From: Pedobacter sp. Leaf194
Lineage (GTDB): Bacteria > Bacteroidota > Bacteroidia > Sphingobacteriales > Sphingobacteriaceae
Direction: 5' to 3'
Length of the DNA: 64,000 nt
Assembly (NCBI RefSeq): GCF_001423945.1
Contig: NZ_LMPU01000014.1
Location: forward strand, 62,001 to 126,000
Of the stretch, positions 8,542 through 17,164 are shown one piece after another. Every line of letters begins with the position of its first letter. The stretch's first letter is position 1. Both the position numbers and the translations under genes were made by a program. The notes beneath the pieces are model-generated. The model was not told the DNA's origin, did no database searches, and saw only the letters and a program-made list of their open reading frames with translations.

Positions 8542-9219
8542 ATGAAATTTACCTACTACGGCCAATCGTGCTTTTTAATTGAAGCTGATGGCAAGAAATT
8601 TCTTTTTGACCCCTTTATAAAGCAAAACCCTTTAGCCAAAGACATCGATACTTCTAAAATAGAAGCTGATTATATTTTAATTAGTCACGGCCATGGCGAC
8701 CACGTTGCGGACCTGGTTGAACTGGCCAAGCAAACAAACGCCGAAGTAATTGCGATGGTAGAAGTTGCAAAATGGATTAAGGAACAGGGTGTAGAAAAAG
8801 TTACCGATATCAATTTTGGAACCCAGGAACTTTCGTTTGGAAAATTACGTACCGTGTGGGCCGTACACAGCAGCTCAAATCCGGATGGTAGTTATGGAGG
8901 AAATCCAGCTGGTTTTGTGCTCACATTGGCGGGTAAGCAAGTTTATTTTGCCGGAGATACTGCCTTAACACTCGAAATGAAATTATTAGCCGAATTGTAC
9001 AACTTAGATTATGCAATCTTACCAATCGGCGGCCATTACACAATGGGCGTAGATGATGCCGTTATTGCGGCCAAATATATCGATTGCAATAAGGTTATTG
9101 GCGTACACTACAACACCTTCCCGCCAATAAGCATTGATTCAGACGATGCCGTTGCAAAGTTTAAACGTGAAAACAAAACACTATTACTGCCAAAAATTGG
9201 CGAAACGATAGGTATATAA
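8542..9219 (+). CDS. UPF0173 family metal-dependent hydrolase
   Basis: A 225-residue metallo-beta-lactamase-fold protein of the UPF0173 (YtkL-like) family. The metal motif HGHGDH occupies residues 49-54. Further ligand histidines are seen in VHSSSNPDG, in the GDT segment (YFAGDTAL) and in the GVHYNTFPPI segment near the end. No signal peptide, so cytoplasmic. The natural substrate of the family is unknown. The gene follows the ybaB-like gene on the same strand and is closed by a hairpin shared with the convergent small protein gene. Confidence 0.88.
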   Translation: MKFTYYGQSCFLIEADGKKFLFDPFIKQNPLAKDIDTSKIEADYILISHGHGDHVADLVELAKQTNAEVIAMVEVAKWIKEQGVEKVTDINFGTQELSFGKLRTVWAVHSSSNPDGSYGGNPAGFVLTLAGKQVYFAGDTALTLEMKLLAELYNLDYAILPIGGHYTMGVDDAVIAAKYIDCNKVIGVHYNTFPPISIDSDDAVAKFKRENKTLLLPKIGETIGI

Positions 9220-9222
9220 AAA

Positions 9223-9251
9223 AAGGGTTCCGATTTTCATCTGGAACCCTT
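9223..9251. terminator. Bidirectional terminator between convergent genes
   Basis: AAGGGTTCC (9223-9231) pairs perfectly with GGAACCCTT (9243-9251). A-rich sequence before it and TTTCAATTATT after it give each strand an A or T tract, so it can end both the UPF0173 gene and the minus-strand gene at 9271-9606. Confidence 0.85.
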
Positions 9252-9270
9252 TCAATTATTAAACCTAAAC

Positions 9271-9606
9271 CTAGTTCTTTTTAGCGGCAGCTTTATTTGC
9301 TTTGTACCTCATATCTGCAGTTCCGTCTTTCTTAGTCGGACCAGCAACCTTAGTAACTGCCTTCATTTTATTATCCTTAAAACGCATATCGGGCGTTCCA
9401 TCTGCTTTTACCTTTGATGCCGTAGTAGTTGTTTTAGTCGCAACCTTTTTAGCCTCTTGTTTAGCACCAGCTTTTACTGGAGCAGTTGTGGTTTTTACTT
9501 CTTTTTTAACAACTTTTTTAGCCGGAGCCATAGTTGCAGGTGTTTGAGCAAATGCTGTAGTTAAACCAAATGCTGCGATTGCGATTAAACTCAATAATTT
9601 TTTCAT
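9271..9606 (-). CDS. Small secreted Lys/Ala/Thr-rich protein with paired DGTxDMR motifs
   Basis: A 111-residue protein of no assignable function. A signal peptide (MKKLLSLIAIAAFGLTTAFA) would export it to the periplasm. The mature part is very basic and low in complexity, made of Lys, Ala, Thr and Val. Two related segments stand out, KADGTPDMRFKDNK and KKDGTADMRYKANK, about 27 residues apart, giving an internal repeat DGT(P/A)DMR(F/Y)K-NK. Such a basic, disordered protein could bind cell wall, DNA or polyanions, but that is a guess. It is monocistronic. Confidence 0.7.
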   Translation of the reverse strand: MKKLLSLIAIAAFGLTTAFAQTPATMAPAKKVVKKEVKTTTAPVKAGAKQEAKKVATKTTTTASKVKADGTPDMRFKDNKMKAVTKVAGPTKKDGTADMRYKANKAAAKKN

Positions 9607-9700
9607 GTTTTTAATTTTTTGTTTTACTCGTTTATTTGATATAAAATTGATTAATCGGGATGAAGATTTAATGAAGATAAGAAAAATTGGTGTGAGTATG

Positions 9701-10573
9701 CTAAAGTTTAAAATTTATAGCAACATTATACCTCACCCTTACCGGATCACCCAATACAGAGGCTGGAATCCATTTCGGTGAATACCGAAGTATCCGCATT
9801 GCTTCATCGGATAAACTATAGTGAGGAGAAGAAATAACCTTAATTTCCTGAAGTTTGCCAGCCGTGTCTACTACAAATGAACAATACACCGTACCAGAAA
9901 TTTGATTTTTGACAGCCTCTGTAGGATACCTGATTGATCGTCCTAAAAATTGATAAAATGCAGGCATCCCTCCCGGAAACATCGGTGGATTGATGATTTT
10001 AATTTTACTGGTTGGGTTATGATTCGGATCGAAATAACTGCTATCAACCAAGTTATAACTATCATTGTACGTTTCATCAGAAGCAATAGAACCATCTTTG
10101 TAATAAAATTTCCAATTACCAGCACGTTTACTATTTTCATAGCGACCTTCTTCTTTGGTATTTCCCGCAGGCCAATATGAGGTGTAAGGCCCGTTCAGCT
10201 TACCCATAATGTAAACTTCAGATTCCGTTGCCCGTCCGGCGGTATCGTAGCTAAGCCAGGCTCCGGTTTTATTCCCTTTAATGTAATAACCTTTTAACTT
10301 AACTTTTCCGCTGGCATATTCTGTGTAACTTCCATTTAAAACGCTGAGGGTGGAATCTTTAAACGTTTCCTTTTTGAGCATAATTAAATTATGATCGGAA
10401 GTGGTTTTTACCCAGCTTGTACTATCTCTGCGAAAAACTTTATAAACGTTCACCGCTTTTTCCTTTTTTACTTCTTTACCACCAATATTAGTGTAACTGT
10501 ACAAGGTATCACTCTGTTGTGCTAAAGCCACCAGCGAAATCAGATTCAAAACTAAAAACAGAATTCTTTTCAT
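9701..10573 (-). CDS. MORN-repeat protein with C-terminal TonB domain
   Basis: A 290-residue exported protein. After a signal peptide (MKRILFLVLNLISLVALAQQ) come three to four MORN-like strands with the pattern G-x-Y-x-x-G-x-x-x-G-x-W (about residues 75-170). A TonB C-terminal domain follows in the last 90 residues (segments MFPGGMPAFYQFLG, RYPTEA, GTVYCSFVVD and SPKWIPA). TonB C-terminal domains contact TonB boxes of outer-membrane receptors, but without a clear membrane anchor this protein may work differently. The ATG at 10573 is used because an upstream ATG lies inside polA. The polA stop is one base upstream, so it is coupled to polA. Confidence 0.82.
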   Translation of the reverse strand: MKRILFLVLNLISLVALAQQSDTLYSYTNIGGKEVKKEKAVNVYKVFRRDSTSWVKTTSDHNLIMLKKETFKDSTLSVLNGSYTEYASGKVKLKGYYIKGNKTGAWLSYDTAGRATESEVYIMGKLNGPYTSYWPAGNTKEEGRYENSKRAGNWKFYYKDGSIASDETYNDSYNLVDSSYFDPNHNPTSKIKIINPPMFPGGMPAFYQFLGRSIRYPTEAVKNQISGTVYCSFVVDTAGKLQEIKVISSPHYSLSDEAMRILRYSPKWIPASVLGDPVRVRYNVAINFKL

Positions 10574-10574
10574 A

Positions 10575-13394
10575 TTAATGTGCCGCCAACCAGTTATCGC
10601 CTTCGCCAATTTCGACTACAATCGGCACAGTTAATTTAATAGCATTAGCCATTTTGTCTTGAATAATAGCTTTCATAATGTCTTTCTCCGGCTTTAAAAC
10701 ATCAAAAACCAACTCATCATGCACCTGCATGGTCATGGTAGATTTTAGTCCCTGCGCTTTCATTTCCTGATGAATGTTTATCATGGCAATTTTTATCATA
10801 TCGGCAGCAGAACCTTGTATTGGCGCATTGATGGCATTTCGTTCAGCAAAACCCCTTACGGTCTGGTTCGCAGAATTAATGTCTCGCAAATACCTTCGCC
10901 TACCCATAATGGTTTCTACAAATCCGTTTTCACGGGCAAAATTCATAGTGTCGCTCATGTATCGTTTTATTCCCGGGTACTGCGCAAAATATTGTTCGAT
11001 AATTTCCGCAGCTTCTTTACGCGGAATGCCTAAATTCTGCGACAACCCGAATGCAGACTGCCCATAAATAATACCAAAGTTCACTGCCTTGGCATTTCTC
11101 CGCTGCGTACCGTCAACCTCGTCAATACCAATTCCATAAACTTTTGCTGCCGTGGCGGTGTGTATGTCAATTCCCTTACTAAAAGCATCAAGCATATTTT
11201 CTTCTTTGCTAATTTCTGCAATGATCCGGAGTTCTATCTGCGAATAATCGGCCGATAGAAGAATATGATTTTCATCTCTGGCGATAAATGCTTTTCGCAC
11301 TTCCCGTCCTCTTTCTGTTCTTATCGGAATATTTTGCAGGTTCGGATTATTGGAACTTAACCTTCCGGTTGCGGCAACTGCCTGATTGTAAGAGGTATGT
11401 ACTCTTCCGGTTTTAGGATTTACCATCAACGGGAGTGCATCAACATAGGTAGACTTTAGCTTTTGCAGCTGGCGGAAATCTAATATATCCTGGACGATAT
11501 CACTTTTGCTGGCTAAAGCCAGGAGCACATCTTCGCCGGTTTGATATTGGCCGGTTTTGGTTTTTTTTGCTTTTGGGTCTAATTGCAACTTATCAAATAA
11601 AACCTCTCCAAGCTGCTTCGGCGAGGCCAGGTTAAACTTGATTCCGGCTTTATCATAAACGTTTTGTTCGAACTTAATGATATCGGTTTCAAGCTCTTTG
11701 GAGTAAGCCTTCAAGGTTTCGATATCAATGCGTACGCCTTCTTTTTCAATATCGGCCAAAACATAAACCAGCGGGTTTTCAATTTCTTGAGCAAGTTTAG
11801 CAGCGTTCAATTCTTTCAGTTTTGGCTCAAATATATGCGCCAACTGCAAAGTAACATCCGCATCTTCGGCCGCATAATCAACCACGTCAATAACAGGAAC
11901 ATCACGCATGGTGCCTTGGTTTTTACCTTTCGGACCAATCAGTTTTGTGATAGAAATTGGCGAGTAACCGAGGTAATTTTCTGATAAAATATCCATTCCA
12001 TGGCGGGTATCGGGGTCGATAAGGTAGTGCGCCAGCATGGTATCAAATAGTTTACCTTTAACTTGTAGACCATACCATTTAAAAACTAAAATGTCGTATT
12101 TGGTATTCTGCCCTATTTTCTCAATTTCTTCATTTTCAAGTACCGGCCTAAATTCATCAACAATTGCCTGCGCCTCATCCCTATTTTCGGGAACCGGAAT
12201 GTAATAGCCTTCGCCAGGTTTTATCGAAAATGACAAGCCGACCAGGTCGGCCATGTTTGCGTCCGTGCCGGTAGTTTCCGTATCGAACGAAATTCTTTTC
12301 TGAGTTAGTAATAATTTAATAAGTTCTGCACGTTGCGGAGCAGTTTCTATCAGTTGATAATTATGTTCGGTATTTTCGATTGTTTTTGGCGGTAGTTTTT
12401 CCGCAGGCTCCTCTTCCTCCAGCGTATTTGTATACTGAATGGTTTCGCCAGGATGATTGCCAAATAGATCAGTTTGTGTACCTTCCTGGAATTTGGCCGT
12501 GGTAACCGAAAACTCGTCGCCAAAAACCCGCCTGCCTAATGTTCTAAACTCTAATTCCGTAAAGAGCGGTTCTAATAAATCTTTACTTGGATCGCAAAGT
12601 TCGAGGCTGGCTTCATCCAATTCAACCGGAACATCAAGAAGAATTGTTGCCAGTTTTTTAGAAAGCAAGCCTTGCTCGGCAAAGTTTTCCACGTTTTCAC
12701 GTTGCTTTCCTTTTAACTCGTGGGCATTCGCAATGATATTTTCCATCGAACCATACTGCTTTATTAAAAGCTTCGCAGTTTTTTCGCCGATGCCGGGAAT
12801 GCCGGGAATGTTGTCTACAGCATCACCCCATAAGCCTAAAATATCTATAACCTGCAATACATTTTCAATTTCCCATTTGGCTAAAACTTCCTTCACGCCC
12901 AGAATTTCCATGTCGTTACCCATGCGTGCAGGTTTGTAAATAAATATGTTTTCAGAAACCAGCTGGGCAAAATCTTTATCTGGCGTCATGCAGTAAACCT
13001 GATAGCCTTTTGCTTCGGCTTTCTTGGCCAACGTTCCAATAATGTCGTCGGCTTCGTAACCATCAGAAGTAATTACGGGAATATTAAAGCCTGTTATCAA
13101 CTTAATCACATAAGGCATGGCTGCAGCTAAATCTTCGGGCATTGCCTGCCGGTGCGCTTTGTATGCTTCGAAAGAGGTGTGACGTTCCGTCGGTGCTTCA
13201 GTATCAAAAACTACTGCAATATGTGTTGGTTTTTCTTTCTTCAAAACATCAAGTAATGTGTTGGTAAAGCCCATTACAGCTGATGTATTAATGCCTGAGG
13301 AAGTAAACCGAGGATTTTTGCTCAGCGCAAAATGCGCCCGGTACATCAGCGCCATTCCATCTAAAAGAAAGAGTTTTTTATTATTGTTATTCAT
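10575..13394 (-). CDS. polA: DNA polymerase I
   Basis: A 939-residue DNA polymerase I for Okazaki-fragment processing and gap filling. The 5'-3' exonuclease domain covers about residues 1-290 and ends in helix-hairpin-helix sequence (IPGIPGIGEKTAKLL). The 3'-5' exonuclease domain is intact, with D371-T-E373 in its first motif. The polymerase domain carries motif A DYSQIELRI, motif B RRNAKAVNFGIIYG and motif C VHDELVFD with Asp893. I use ATG 13394 (MNNNNKKLFLLDGMAL); the longer frame from 13439 adds 15 residues and starts upstream of a promoter box. A MORN/TonB gene follows after one base. Confidence 0.95.
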   Translation of the reverse strand: MNNNNKKLFLLDGMALMYRAHFALSKNPRFTSSGINTSAVMGFTNTLLDVLKKEKPTHIAVVFDTEAPTERHTSFEAYKAHRQAMPEDLAAAMPYVIKLITGFNIPVITSDGYEADDIIGTLAKKAEAKGYQVYCMTPDKDFAQLVSENIFIYKPARMGNDMEILGVKEVLAKWEIENVLQVIDILGLWGDAVDNIPGIPGIGEKTAKLLIKQYGSMENIIANAHELKGKQRENVENFAEQGLLSKKLATILLDVPVELDEASLELCDPSKDLLEPLFTELEFRTLGRRVFGDEFSVTTAKFQEGTQTDLFGNHPGETIQYTNTLEEEEPAEKLPPKTIENTEHNYQLIETAPQRAELIKLLLTQKRISFDTETTGTDANMADLVGLSFSIKPGEGYYIPVPENRDEAQAIVDEFRPVLENEEIEKIGQNTKYDILVFKWYGLQVKGKLFDTMLAHYLIDPDTRHGMDILSENYLGYSPISITKLIGPKGKNQGTMRDVPVIDVVDYAAEDADVTLQLAHIFEPKLKELNAAKLAQEIENPLVYVLADIEKEGVRIDIETLKAYSKELETDIIKFEQNVYDKAGIKFNLASPKQLGEVLFDKLQLDPKAKKTKTGQYQTGEDVLLALASKSDIVQDILDFRQLQKLKSTYVDALPLMVNPKTGRVHTSYNQAVAATGRLSSNNPNLQNIPIRTERGREVRKAFIARDENHILLSADYSQIELRIIAEISKEENMLDAFSKGIDIHTATAAKVYGIGIDEVDGTQRRNAKAVNFGIIYGQSAFGLSQNLGIPRKEAAEIIEQYFAQYPGIKRYMSDTMNFARENGFVETIMGRRRYLRDINSANQTVRGFAERNAINAPIQGSAADMIKIAMINIHQEMKAQGLKSTMTMQVHDELVFDVLKPEKDIMKAIIQDKMANAIKLTVPIVVEIGEGDNWLAAH

Positions 13395-13403
13395 TTGATT
13401 CCG

Positions 13404-13411
13404 CAAATTTA
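13404..13411 (-). promoter_or_regulatory. Candidate -7 box before polA
   Basis: Read on the minus strand the sequence is TAAATTTG, a TAnnTTTG match ending nine bases before the ATG at 13394. This implies a very short leader and supports the shorter start. A second match, TAACTTTG, lies about 45 bases further upstream. Confidence 0.4.
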
Positions 13412-13545
13412 TAAAGCCAGCAAATAGATTTGCTAGCATTGTAATTTACCAAAGTTACTAATCTGAAGAAACTAAAACGCATGAAATTTTAGGAATGATG
13501 TGCCAAAAGCATTAAAATTGCGTTATCCTAAATATTAAGTTTATC

Positions 13546-14226
13546 ATGAGAGTTTACCTGCTGGTCTTCATTGCAATTATATTCGGTATCGAAACCGCTT
13601 CGTGTCAGGATTTTATTGTAAAAAATAACGATGAGGTACTTCGCGGCACAATAAAAGGGACAGATTATTTTTCCGTCTTAATTAGTGCAAACGATGAAAC
13701 TGACATGGTTTTACCGGCAAAAGACATTAAAAATTTCTTCTGGAATGGCAACACCTATTTGAGCAAAGGTTTCGCAACAGGGAAAAATCTGGAGTACCGG
13801 TTTGTGAAAGTTCTGGCGCTTGGTAAGGTGAATTTATACGCATTTGGTGGCGAAAAACTTATGCCCGTTCAAAAGCAAAAACGAGTAAGGTTTAGTCCAT
13901 CAATAGGGATTGGCGCAGGCACTGGCGGATACAGCGGTATGGGCTTAGGCGGCGGCGTTAGCATTGGCGGCGGCCGCAACATGCCCGAGCGCCCGGCGGG
14001 TGCGCCGGTTATCCGGTATTTTATTGAGAAACCAGGCGCTGGTCCGCTGCAGGAAATTCCGATTAAAGCAATAACCGACGAATCTAAAAAAGCAGAGGTT
14101 AAAACGATATTATTACAAAAACTTGGAGATAAGCCAAGTGTAAAAGAACAGGTTGAAGCAACTACCTCGCTTAATACAAAAGAAGTAACCGAGCTGGTAG
14201 ACGCCTACAACAAGCCATTATTTTAG
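13546..14226 (+). CDS. Secreted protein with Gly-rich centre, function unknown
   Basis: I do not recognise this 226-residue protein. It has a signal peptide (MRVYLLVFIAIIFGIETASC, possibly with lipidation at the Cys, although the preceding Ala-Ser is a weak lipobox). A beta-rich N-terminal part of about 100 residues follows (DFIVKNNDEVLRGTIKG...). Residues 120-146 are dominated by Gly (GIGAGTGGYSGMGLGGG and more), and the C-terminal 70 residues are mixed alpha/beta. The Gly stretch may be a flexible or membrane-associated hinge. It is divergent from polA and convergent with the next gene, so no operon clue exists. Confidence 0.65.
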   Translation: MRVYLLVFIAIIFGIETASCQDFIVKNNDEVLRGTIKGTDYFSVLISANDETDMVLPAKDIKNFFWNGNTYLSKGFATGKNLEYRFVKVLALGKVNLYAFGGEKLMPVQKQKRVRFSPSIGIGAGTGGYSGMGLGGGVSIGGGRNMPERPAGAPVIRYFIEKPGAGPLQEIPIKAITDESKKAEVKTILLQKLGDKPSVKEQVEATTSLNTKEVTELVDAYNKPLF

Positions 14227-14271
14227 ATTTAGCAAGATTGACACGAACATCAACCTGCTAAAAATTTAAAT

Positions 14272-14625
14272 TTACAGACCGGTCGTTTCGTTCAATTCAT
14301 CCCAATATTCTACCGCTCTGCGATAATGCGGAATTACAATGCTGCCACCAACCAGGTTGGCTATCATAAAAATTTCGTTCATTTCGTTTGTGTCAACGCC
14401 AGCTTCATGGCATTTGCCGAGGTGATATTTTATGCAATCATCGCAACGCAAAACCATTGATGCAACAAGACCAAGCATCTCTTTTGTTTTAACATTTAAA
14501 GCCCCGTCTGCATAGGATGTGGTATCTAAAGCAAAAAACCGCTTAATGTTTGTGTTGGCGGTTTCCATTATCCTATCGTTCATTTTTTCGCGATAGCCAT
14601 TAAATTCTTCTACTAATTTGCCCAT
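14272..14625 (-). CDS. Carboxymuconolactone decarboxylase / AhpD-like family protein
   Basis: A 117-residue all-helical protein of the carboxymuconolactone decarboxylase family. It keeps the redox motif C-D-D-C followed by IKYH, as in AhpD-type alkylhydroperoxidases, with an upstream Glu-rich helix (KTKEMLGLVASMVLRCDDC). The motif suggests a thiol peroxidase or disulfide reductase rather than a true decarboxylase, but the substrate is not determined. No signal peptide, so cytoplasmic. It is 94 bases downstream of the alkyltransferase-like gene start region and may be independently transcribed. Confidence 0.82.
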   Translation of the reverse strand: MGKLVEEFNGYREKMNDRIMETANTNIKRFFALDTTSYADGALNVKTKEMLGLVASMVLRCDDCIKYHLGKCHEAGVDTNEMNEIFMIANLVGGSIVIPHYRRAVEYWDELNETTGL

Positions 14626-14719
14626 AATACTAATTGTTGAATGATTTTTTTACTGAATTTGAAAGCATGAATTTACGATTCCGAATGATTTGTGAAGGCA
14701 GCATATAAAGTGCTGCAAC

Positions 14720-15049
14720 TTAAATTTCAAGCTCCATCGGATTCCAGAATACTTTCTTAAAATTTACAACCTTATCATTTTTTACTTCCACACCTTCCTT
14801 AGCTAGTAAGTTTTCCATACGTTCTGGCGGATTAAAATGAAATTTGCCAGTTAATAGTCCGCTACTATTTACAACCCGGTGCGCAGGCACCTTAGGGTGT
14901 GCCATACCAGCATAAAGCATCGCATGACCAACCATGCGTGATGATTTGGCTGCGCCTAAGCTTTTGGCAATAGCACCATAAGAAGTTACCCTTCCTAATG
15001 GAATAAGCCTGGCAATTTCATAAACCTGTTCGTAAAAAGTGGTATTCAT
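14720..15049 (-). CDS. Alkyltransferase-like protein without the acceptor cysteine
   Basis: A 109-residue protein with the DNA-binding domain of O6-alkylguanine-DNA alkyltransferases (PLGRVTSYGAIAKSLG, the arginine finger SSRMVGHAM). Active alkyltransferases have PCHRV; here the site reads V-P-A56-H-R-V-V, with alanine (codon GCG) instead of cysteine, so it cannot accept an alkyl group. This makes it an ATL-type protein, a class that flags alkylated guanine for nucleotide excision repair. In the well-studied ATLs the residue is usually tryptophan or alanine. The start overlaps the trmB stop by one base, so translation is coupled. Confidence 0.88.
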   Translation of the reverse strand: MNTTFYEQVYEIARLIPLGRVTSYGAIAKSLGAAKSSRMVGHAMLYAGMAHPKVPAHRVVNSSGLLTGKFHFNPPERMENLLAKEGVEVKNDKVVNFKKVFWNPMELEI

Positions 15050-15699
15050 TACTCGAATGAAAATTGGATGTAGTTTATGTTTTTATCGTTGAGTAAATAT
15101 TTTTTTTCGTAATACGTTTTTATAGAGAGGACATCATCTACAAGCGCCGACGTGTATAAATGGTCGGTATTTTTATGAACTTTTAAACCTAATTCTTCCA
15201 CTTTTTCACAGGTGTAACTGTAGAGCTGGTCGTTATCTGTTTTTAAGTTTACGCATCCGCCCGGCTTTAAAATGTGTTTGTACTTATTTAAAAAAGCTGG
15301 AAAAGTTAAGCGCTTTTTCTCCCTGCTAATTTGCGGTTGCGGATCAGGAAACGTAATCCAGATTTCATCTATTTCACCTTCCCCAAAATAATCCAGCAAA
15401 TTCTCTATCTGAATTCTTAAAAAAGCAACATTGTTTATGCCATCTTCAATAGCCGTTTTTGCACCACGCCAAATTCTATTGCCTTTATAATCTACACCAA
15501 TAAAGTTTTTTTCCGGAAACAAGCTGGCTAAATTAACCGAATACTCGCCCTTTCCGCAAGCAAGTTCGAGCACAACAGGATTGTTGTTTTTAAAGTTTTC
15601 TTCAGCCCATTTACCCTGCAATGGCTTTCCTTCTTCTAATTGATACACGTTTGCAAATGTTTCTATCTCTGCAAATCGTCTAAGTTTATCTTTACCCAA
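15049..15699 (-). CDS. trmB: tRNA (guanine-N7-)-methyltransferase
   Basis: A 216-residue SAM-dependent methyltransferase that makes 7-methylguanosine at position 46 of tRNA. Motif I is LELACGKGEYS at about residues 43-53, followed by FIGVDYKGNRIWRGAKTA. The catalytic family motif WITFPDPQPQ is present (most homologues have FPDPWPK), and the C-terminal DHLY / TYYEKKYL segment is typical of TrmB. It heads a two-gene unit with the ATL gene, overlapping by one base (TAATG). Confidence 0.92.
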   Translation of the reverse strand: MGKDKLRRFAEIETFANVYQLEEGKPLQGKWAEENFKNNNPVVLELACGKGEYSVNLASLFPEKNFIGVDYKGNRIWRGAKTAIEDGINNVAFLRIQIENLLDYFGEGEIDEIWITFPDPQPQISREKKRLTFPAFLNKYKHILKPGGCVNLKTDNDQLYSYTCEKVEELGLKVHKNTDHLYTSALVDDVLSIKTYYEKKYLLNDKNINYIQFSFE

Positions 15700-15759
15700 A
15701 AGTTTTTTTTCAGCAAAAGTAAGATTTAATTGGCTTCCGGTTAATTTTCTTGGCAGGAA

Positions 15760-16329
15760 TTATCGCTTAGCTCGTATTTTACTTAAAAATTCTGGCGTAA
15801 AGCCCAAATAAGAAGCAAGCATATATTGTGGAATCCTTTGTACAAATTCAGGAAACAAGCCATTAAAATGGTGGTATCTTTCTTCGGCTGTAAAGCTGTA
15901 CAAAAACATTATCCTTCTTTGAGATGCCTGATGGTTTTTCTGCAAGACCAATCTGAAATACCTTTCCATTTTCGGCAACCGACTAAAAATGCGTTCATAA
16001 TCTTGCTGTTCAATCGCAATTATTTCGGTATTTTCTGCCGCCTGTATAAAAAAATCAGAGGCATTTTGAAACAAAAAACTGGTCAAATCGGTAATCCACC
16101 AATTTTCGATAGCAAACTGAGTGGTTTGCTCAACACCTTTGATATCAATAAAATACAACCTCAAACAGCCTTTAACAACAAAGTAATTTGCCCGGCAGAT
16201 TTGCCCTTGTTCTAATAGCAAAGTCTTCTTTTTTACTGAAAAAGATTTAAGTAATGGTTCCAGTATTTCATGGTCATCATTACTTAAATCTATAAATCTT
16301 TCAATATGATTAAAAAGTGGCTGATACAT
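15760..16329 (-). CDS. Crp/Fnr family transcriptional regulator
   Basis: A 189-residue regulator with a cyclic-nucleotide-binding-like beta barrel in the N-terminal 120 residues (LLEQGQICRANYFVVKGCLRLY) and a short C-terminal helix-turn-helix ending LASYLGFTPEFLSKIRAKR. This compact form is typical for Bacteroidota. It has no Fnr-like cysteine cluster and no recognisable cAMP phosphate-binding motif, so the ligand is unknown. The stop follows the HTH at once, which is usual for the subgroup. It stands alone; no target is evident. Confidence 0.85.
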   Translation of the reverse strand: MYQPLFNHIERFIDLSNDDHEILEPLLKSFSVKKKTLLLEQGQICRANYFVVKGCLRLYFIDIKGVEQTTQFAIENWWITDLTSFLFQNASDFFIQAAENTEIIAIEQQDYERIFSRLPKMERYFRLVLQKNHQASQRRIMFLYSFTAEERYHHFNGLFPEFVQRIPQYMLASYLGFTPEFLSKIRAKR

Positions 16330-16376
16330 TGCACTGTGAAATTACGCGAAATTAAACATAATTTCAACAAGGCAAT

Positions 16377-17159
16377 TTAGAGCGAAAAAGCTTTCAAATC
16401 TGGCTGAGCATATTCACCCCAATCTTTCATGGCCGCAGTTAAAACCTTTTTCAAACCAGCGTTATCAACAGGTTTGCCTTTTGTAGGTGGCAGCAGTTCC
16501 TTTTCAGGCACGGTTACCTCTGTTACCTTTGTAGCGAACCAGGTAATGTTTTCATGTGGTAAAGCCAAACCTAGTATCATGCCCGGCAAACCTGCAAAAG
16601 ATTCTGGCCCGCCTGAAACTGCGATTTGATTGCTATAATAAGCCACAACATAAACAGAATCCATTATAATCGCATTTGCCCTGCGGCATTCGTAGCCGGC
16701 AATATCTCTGGTTTCATCGGTAATTTTCCAGTTAATTTTTCGGATACTATCCTTAACTAAATAAGTTGCCTCATAAACGCTTTTCTGTGTTGTACTCGTT
16801 TCAGTTTTAAAATCGGTTGCGATAATGTTTTTTAAATCGGCAATCGGATTGCTGTTTAGCCAGTTGTTATTTGCAGGAACAGCTTCTTCTTCGAATTTAT
16901 ACAAGCCCTTATCGCTATTAAATTTTAAAGTGCTTTTTGCAGATTTAAACTGAGGGTTATTTTTTTTATAAGCATCAAAAGCTTGCTGCATGTAAGTTTC
17001 GTTGCGGGTATTTATCCGCTTCTTGATAAGCGCATACATGTTCGATCTTTTTTCGAATTCGATAATGCCATTTTTTACGAAATGTACATTTTGTGCGAAA
17101 CAATGATTAGTTATAAAAATTATTGTACAAATGATTATAAGTTTTAACGTCTTTTTCAT
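16377..17159 (-). CDS. GLPGLI family protein
   Basis: A 260-residue exported protein with a signal peptide (to about AQ at residue 23) and the family motif in the form SFAGLPGMILGLALP, preceded by YYSNQIAVSGGPE. GLPGLI proteins occur in Bacteroidota in many copies, very often beside a TonB-dependent barrel protein, as here: the receptor gene lies five bases upstream. The pair may work together in transport or export, but no activity has been shown to my knowledge. It has no enzyme motif I can name. Confidence 0.88.
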   Translation of the reverse strand: MKKTLKLIIICTIIFITNHCFAQNVHFVKNGIIEFEKRSNMYALIKKRINTRNETYMQQAFDAYKKNNPQFKSAKSTLKFNSDKGLYKFEEEAVPANNNWLNSNPIADLKNIIATDFKTETSTTQKSVYEATYLVKDSIRKINWKITDETRDIAGYECRRANAIIMDSVYVVAYYSNQIAVSGGPESFAGLPGMILGLALPHENITWFATKVTEVTVPEKELLPPTKGKPVDNAGLKKVLTAAMKDWGEYAQPDLKAFSL

Positions 17160-17164
17160 GGTTT

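Noticed and set aside
12457..12939. 160-codon frame antisense to polA
   Set aside because: Fully inside polA, no homology pattern, and amino acid composition is Ser/Pro-rich as expected of a shadow frame.
14228..14262. TTTAGCA / TGCTAAA as a terminator between convergent genes
   Set aside because: Only seven pairs with a 21-base loop and no proper T tract; too weak to report.
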